Part shown: positions 59,205-64,000 of the stretch, in pieces
How positions within the stretch are numbered: position 1 is the stretch's first letter
Layout: the number at the start of each line of letters is the position of its first letter
Source: Ictalurus punctatus
Lineage: Eukaryota > Chordata > Actinopteri > Siluriformes > Ictaluridae
Length of the DNA: 64,000 bases
Direction: 5' to 3'
Assembly (NCBI RefSeq): GCF_001660625.3
Contig: NC_030421.2
Location: 4,953,501 to 5,017,500, forward strand
Notes under the pieces: generated by a model
Databases searched by the model: none
What the model saw: only the letters and a program-made list of their open reading frames with translations
Told to the model about the DNA's origin: nothing
Position numbers and translations under genes: made by a program

Positions 59205-59860
59205 GCCCCACACGGCCGGCTCTAAAAAGTATAGCTGCACGACACGGCCGGCTCTATCAATACTGGTGCCCTACACGTCTGGCTCTCAAAAGTATAAGCG
59301 CCCATCCCGTCCGGCTCTCGAAATTATTGGTGCCCTATGAGTCCGACTCTCAAAAGTAATGGCGCCCTTTCTGTCCGGCTCTCAAAAGTATAGGCGCCCA
59401 TTGCGTCCGGCTCTCAAAAGTATTGGCACCCTGCACTTCCGGGTCTCAAAAATATCGCCGCCCTTCGCCATTGGCTCTAAAAAGTTTTGGCACCCTTCTC
59501 CTCTGGCTCTCAAAAGTTTTGGCGCCCTGTGCTGCCGGGTCTCAAAAGTATTGGCGCCCTTCTCCTCCGGCTCTCAAAAGTATTGGCACCCTGCGCTTCT
59601 AGCTCTCAAAAGTATTGGCACCCTTCGCGTCCTGCTCTCAATAGTATTGGTGCCCTTCGCGTCAGGCTCTCAAAGGTATTGGCGCCCTGCACTTCCGGTT
59701 CTCAAAGGTATTGGCACCCTGCGCTCCTGGCTCTCAAAAGTATTGGAGCCTTCGTGTCCGCCTCTTAAAAGTATTGGCGTCCTGCGTGTCCGACTATCAA
59801 AAGTTTTGGCTTCCTTCACGGGTGTCTCTCGGGAGTATTGGCGCCCAATCCGAAGAAAAA
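59205..59860. repeat. 32-bp minisatellite, right arm (inverted)
   Basis: About 20 units of tctcaaaagtattggcgccc followed by tgcgcgtccggc, the reverse complement of the left arm. The switch lies at 59,190-59,205, around ttgactgaattaattt. The 207-codon plus-strand frame (59,359-59,982) reads the repeat and is not a credible gene. Confidence 0.95.
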
Positions 59861-59879
59861 GTGGAAGAAGAATAATTAT

Positions 59880-60272
59880 TATTATAATAATAAGTATGCA
59901 CAAGAACAATAGTAGTGCTTTACAAGCACCACTAATTATAATTATAATAAGTATGCACAAGAACAGTAGTAGTGCTTTTTAAGCACCACTAATTATTATA
60001 ATAATAAGTATGCACAAGAACAATAGTAGTGGTTTTCAAGCACTACTAATAAGTATGCTGAATAATAATGGTGGTGGTTTTCAAGCATTACTAATAAGTA
60101 TGCCGAATAACAATAGTAGTGGTTTTCAAGCACTACTAATAAGTATGCTGAATAATAATGGTGGTGGTTTTCAAGCATTACTAATAAGTATGCCGGATAA
60201 CAATGGTAGTGGTTTTCAAGCACTACTATTAAGCATGCCGAATAACAATGGTAGTGGTTTTCAAGCACCACT

Positions 60273-60275
<3 letters not shown>
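59880..60275. repeat. 45-bp minisatellite with 90-bp period
   Basis: About eight units of aagtatgc....aataa followed by tggtggttttcaagcattac. From 60,027 to 60,206 two unit types alternate (A-B-A-B-A). 45 is a multiple of three, so both strands stay open. Confidence 0.95.

Positions 60276-60326
<51 letters not shown>
60276..60326. repeat. AAT microsatellite
   Basis: About 17 AAT units joining the minisatellite to block A. Confidence 0.95.
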
Positions 60327-60327
<1 letters not shown>

Positions 60328-61880
60328 CAATTTTTTTAAAAATTCAGTTGCTCCACTGTTTGATTTTTAGACACATTACATTTTCAAAACACATATCAAG
60401 CCTTTTATTAAAATTGGGAGCTATGATTAATATATTTTAAATAAATTAAGTAACATTATTTGTAGTGGTCGACCGATATGGGTTTTTTAATGTCAATGTC
60501 GATATCTAGAAAGCAGCGTAGATGATACGAGGCCAATATAACACCAATTTAATTACAGTCAATGAGAAATACAAAAAATTTACGAAACTAAATGAACATT
60601 TGTCTTGTTTTAAAAATGACTGAAGACACACACATGTCTGAGGAAGAACCAGTCATGAGTCACATACCAGCTGAATGGGAAAATTTATCGGCCGATGCTG
60701 ATAATAAAAAATGGCAAATGTCGAACACTAGTTATTTGTTTGTTTGCTACAGGTCTATCTAGTTCAAATCGACATCAACAACAACCACCCACTGTTTCAG
60801 CCTTTGTGCTCTTCCGTTGATTTTTGCTGTGTAATTCAGAAATTTCTTAAATAAATTGGTTTAAAAGTTGAACGAATCAATGGACTGTGATAGAAATCAC
60901 AATTTCACAATCACAATCACAATCTCCCTAAAAATTCAAGGATGAAAAGCATAGCACAAAAATGGTGTTCACTGTAAAACTGGACAGTTCATTTAACTGA
61001 AAATATTTGAGGGAATTAATTAGCGGTTAGCACGTTTGCCTCACACCTCCAGGGTCGGGGGTTCGATTCCCACCATGGCACCCTGTGTGTGCGGAGTTTG
61101 CACGTTCTCCCCGTGCTGTGGGGTTGTCCTCCGGGTACTCCGGTTTCTGGTAGGCTGATTGGCGTGTCCAAAGTGTCCGTAGTGTATGAATGGGTGTGTG
61201 AGTGTGTATGTGATTGTGCCCTGCGATGGTCTGGCACCCTGTCCAGGGTGTACCCCGCCTTGTGCCTGATGCTCCCTGGGATAGGCTCCAGGTTCCCCAT
61301 GACCTGAAAAGGAGTAAGCGGTAGAAGATGGATGGATAACAAAATTTTAACTCAATTAACTCTATTTAAGTGTATTTGGCTTAAAGAAATTGATTTATCA
61401 ACTTAAAAAATTTTAGGTAAATAGTTTCCTCAAATTTTTTCAGTTAAATGAACTGTCCAGTTTTACAGTGTACCTAATTTCTTTGAAGAGGGAGTGAACT
61501 ACAGAATCTATGAAGTATTGGAACTTTTTTATTGAATCATTTTTCCTCCACTCATTTTTCATTAAAAAATATTTCCCCCCCTCTAATTTTAGCATTGTGG
61601 TCAGTGCAGTACATCGCCAGGACACCAACGTTAATAAGAATGAATAAATAACAGAAAAAGAGTTCCCCAGGAGTGTAGCAGGCAGTCTTGTAGCTCTTTG
61701 AAGGTGTGTACAGTAACGCTAATAATTAAACGCACGAGTGACAATATTTACCTTCAGAACCTCACAAGAAATGCAGAAAAGTTCAAGCTACAAAACATTA
61801 AGAACAGAAGTGTTAGTCAGATTGGTTGATATTCAAGATTCAAGACTATATTATCATTCTTACTCTGCACTCATTCTACT
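60327..61880. repeat. Spacer block A, 3' part, last copy
   Basis: Matches 24,577-25,640 with a SINE inserted at about 61,018-61,337. It ends in the lectin upstream block at ctctgcactcattctactcc, with no lectin following. Confidence 0.8.
61018..61337 (+). mobile_element. tRNA-derived SINE, second family, fullest copy
   Basis: A-box-like tagcggttagcacg, exact-type B box gggttcgattcc, body with tgcacgttctccccgtgctg, 3' end aggagtaagcggtagaagat and ggatgg. A fragment of the 3' end also lies at 61,883-61,950. Confidence 0.85.
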
Positions 61881-61959
61881 CCTTGTGCCCAATGCTCCCA
61901 GGGCTCCAGGTTCCCTGTGACCCTGAAAAGGAGTAAGCAGTAGAGGATGGATGATCGGG

Positions 61960-63086
61960 ATTAGCGTTTTGGCCATAATCGTGTAGCCCTAGTCAGGACC
62001 GTGCCCTGAATGTACTCAAGTAGGTTTATTGACTTTTAGTTTATTGACTGTGCCATCTTGTGGTCAAGAATTGCAACAACTTTCATTCTCATTTGAACTA
62101 CTCCTACTACAAATGATGCCCAATCAGTACCAAATTTGGCACAAATCATCTATAACAGCACCACTTACTGGTCAAAAGTTGCCGAAAATGCTTCCATCTA
62201 TGTGCCATTTTTGTTACTCCTCCAAATTTTGTCCAATATTCCATTTCATTTACAAAAATACTCAGGTGAAGTTTGCAAAAATGAACAACAGAGTGTACCA
62301 GGACTATACAATCCACATAGTTTCACAGAGGCTAAAGCAGGACATTTTCAGTCTACTCTCAAAATTTTTAACAACTTGTGAAAAAAATCTCTCCTCAACT
62401 CCTCAAGAGTGATGAAGCCAATTCAGGGATGGAGATTATTATGGGGCCATGATAAAGAACGGCCAATGGGGGAATTTCACCAGGACACCGGGGTTATACC
62501 CCTACTCTTTTACGATACGTCTCCTGGGATTTTTAATGACCATAGAGAGTCAGGACCTCAGTTTAACACCTCATCCAAAAGATTTATAAGTACACAATGT
62601 ATTAACATGAACATAATCAATAAAAGCCCACCACCAAACATTTACTTATAAGTACATATTGTTTTAACATAAACTTATTCAAGAGAAAAGTATACAATTA
62701 AACAACACCTGCCCCAGTTTCCATTGAGCCAAAACTATTTTACTGTTATATTATAGATTAAGTTCTAGTTTAAGTGATGATCCTGGGTTAAACATACTAC
62801 ATAATATCTACTGTAGATCTGAATGAATTCTTGAAGAACGCTTCTTGAGGGAGATGTTCTTCTTATTCCAGTTGCAGAGAGTCATCTGTTTAGGAAGAGA
62901 AACATGTACAGTTTTTGATATATTCAGGTTGAAGGAGTGAGTGGAGGACAAAGTGAACGTGATACACACTTCTACAGTTAAGTCTTTAGTGCTGGACTGA
63001 AAGTTCTAGCAACTATCATGCTTTATGACATTAACATTAAAACGTACACAATCCTGGTTAACGTTCTGGATATTTATTGCTCACCT
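61960..63086 (-). repeat. Type II flank, inverted, and lectin copy 6 3' region
   Basis: Reverse complement of the region after copy 2 (27,306-28,460). The SINE-like element is at 62,395-62,600. The candidate 3' exon block and splice acceptor, in reverse, are at 62,810-62,895. Confidence 0.8.
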
Positions 63087-63817
63087 TCAGTAATAATAGC
63101 AGAGGAAATTAAGCTTCTCGTTGCAGTCTCTGTTCTCCTACAACTGTGTTGAAGTTGTACGCACCACAGCGATAGGGTTGGACTGGGCATGAAGGCAGTG
63201 ATACCAGGCTCCCCAGCGGCATCCCGTTCACCCAGAACCATTGTCCATCGAGGAAACGCAGACCTGTCCACACACTGGCTGTTTGAGTTTGTTGAGTCTC
63301 TGTTTTAAGCAGGTCTAGCAGTGTTCCCGAATCCACAAAGGTCAAGTCAGTGTAGTGCGTCCTGCAGTACTTGAGAGCCTCATCCCATGTTTTTTTCTCC
63401 TTCACCAACACAAACCTCCTATAACAAATGGAAGGGAAAGTTCTATAACAGCTAGTATCATACCAGCCATATGAATTCATAACAACACAATTCTCTCCTG
63501 GACCCAGATCATTAGGCTTTCTAGGGTACCAGTTTGTGAAATTCGACTGTTCTCCACCAGACCACTGCCAGATGTTTCCATGTGGTTCAGTTCTGTTCAG
63601 CCCAATCCAAGTTTAGAAGTGTTTTGCCCTGTAATCGTCACAGCTCTCTGGTTTTCCTCTTCAGTAGTGATGATAGCCAAATCCCCATTGCGCTGCCTGC
63701 AATAGGTCTGAGCTGTAGTCCAGTCCATCGACTGAGCAACGAAACTGTATTCTATTACCAGACTTACAGCCATCCCATAAAGTGCCAACAGGAGACACAT
63801 AAGAAGAGAGATTTCAT
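63087..63817 (-). pseudogene. Two-domain C-type lectin, copy 6, frameshifted
   Basis: Only minus-strand copy of the array. Compared with its paralogues it has a 1-nt deletion between ATG 63,817 and Met7, a 1-nt deletion in CTLD1 near 63,611 (premature stop follows), and a 2-nt deletion in CTLD2 near 63,135 that removes the last conserved cysteines. Started from Met7 (63,800) it would give a 67-residue secreted stub. Despite the breaks, domain 1 keeps the canonical WIGL box and a WSGGEQSNFTNW segment that the open copies have lost, and a KPN triplet in place of EPN. It is the most diverged copy. Confidence 0.9.
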
Positions 63818-64000
63818 CTTTGTTGTTATGTGTCTAAGCTCTGTAAACCTTTATTTGCAGCTCTGCCAGCTCAATTTACTGACTTCAGCTTGAATGAATT
63901 CATTTAAAGCACATGCAAAAGAGCATTAAAGTGTCATCATCAATTCACCAAAATCCAAGTGGCAAGCTTGGACAACATCACAGTTGTATGTGTACAGTAC
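63818..64000 (-). promoter_or_regulatory. Upstream region of lectin copy 6 (cut by window edge)
   Basis: Reverse complement of the shared upstream block, TTTAAA at 63,903-63,908. The A-run before the start is replaced by other sequence (ataacaacaaag). Confidence 0.4.

Noticed and set aside
58150..59860. CRISPR-like regularly spaced repeat
   Set aside because: Units are head-to-tail 32-bp copies without unique spacers, the array inverts, and the genome is a fish.
58206..59982. Long open frames (157, 124 and 207 codons) across the 32-bp repeats
   Set aside because: Three 32-bp units make 96 bp, so any open frame stays open. The frames exist on both strands, and their peptides merely repeat the DNA unit.

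Overview
The window is nuclear DNA from a ray-finned fish. The evidence is a spliced vertebrate gene (mfsd6), very dense CA/GT microsatellites, Tc1-like elements with inverted/direct-repeat ends, teleost-type tRNA-derived SINEs, an L2-type LINE and Ty3/Gypsy LTR elements. The repeat families look otophysan, perhaps catfish, but that is an impression from memory and was not tested.

Layout. (1) 1-9,343: the coding exons of mfsd6 on the minus strand. Exon 1 is 7,930-9,341, exon 2 is 1,623-1,720 and the start of exon 3 is 1-125; all three splice phases agree. The introns hold microsatellites, a roughly 30-bp minisatellite, a Tc1-like remnant and two copies of one dispersed repeat. (2) 9,344-14,720: upstream mfsd6 sequence with a GC-rich, CCAAT-containing segment lying between the arms of an inverted repeat, DNA-transposon remnants, SINEs and a Tc1 transposase fragment. 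Most of 11.4-13.67 kb is duplicated at 29.5-32.36 kb. (3) 14,725-64,000: a tandem array of a secreted, two-domain C-type lectin. It has one truncated copy (14,924), five open copies on the plus strand (19,052; 26,236; 37,433; 48,428; 54,164) and one frameshifted copy on the minus strand (63,087-63,817). The open copies have an uninterrupted 238-244 codon reading frame, a near-identical upstream block and a 3' region that looks spliced just after the stop codon.

The spacers are mosaics of shared blocks. They have been broken up by three solo LTRs with exact 5-bp target duplications, an internally deleted Gypsy element, a Gypsy gag-protease fragment, an L2-like LINE, SINEs and, at 58.15-60.3 kb, a large composite minisatellite.

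How the parts relate. The lectin copies differ mainly in the ligand-loop half of the first lectin domain, while the second domain is almost constant. Patches are shared in different combinations between copies, as expected from gene conversion or unequal exchange. Two kinds of 3' spacer (type I and type II) and hybrids of them support repeated unequal recombination. mfsd6 looks functionally unrelated and simply borders the array. No prokaryotic genes, CRISPR arrays, true tRNAs or rRNAs were seen.
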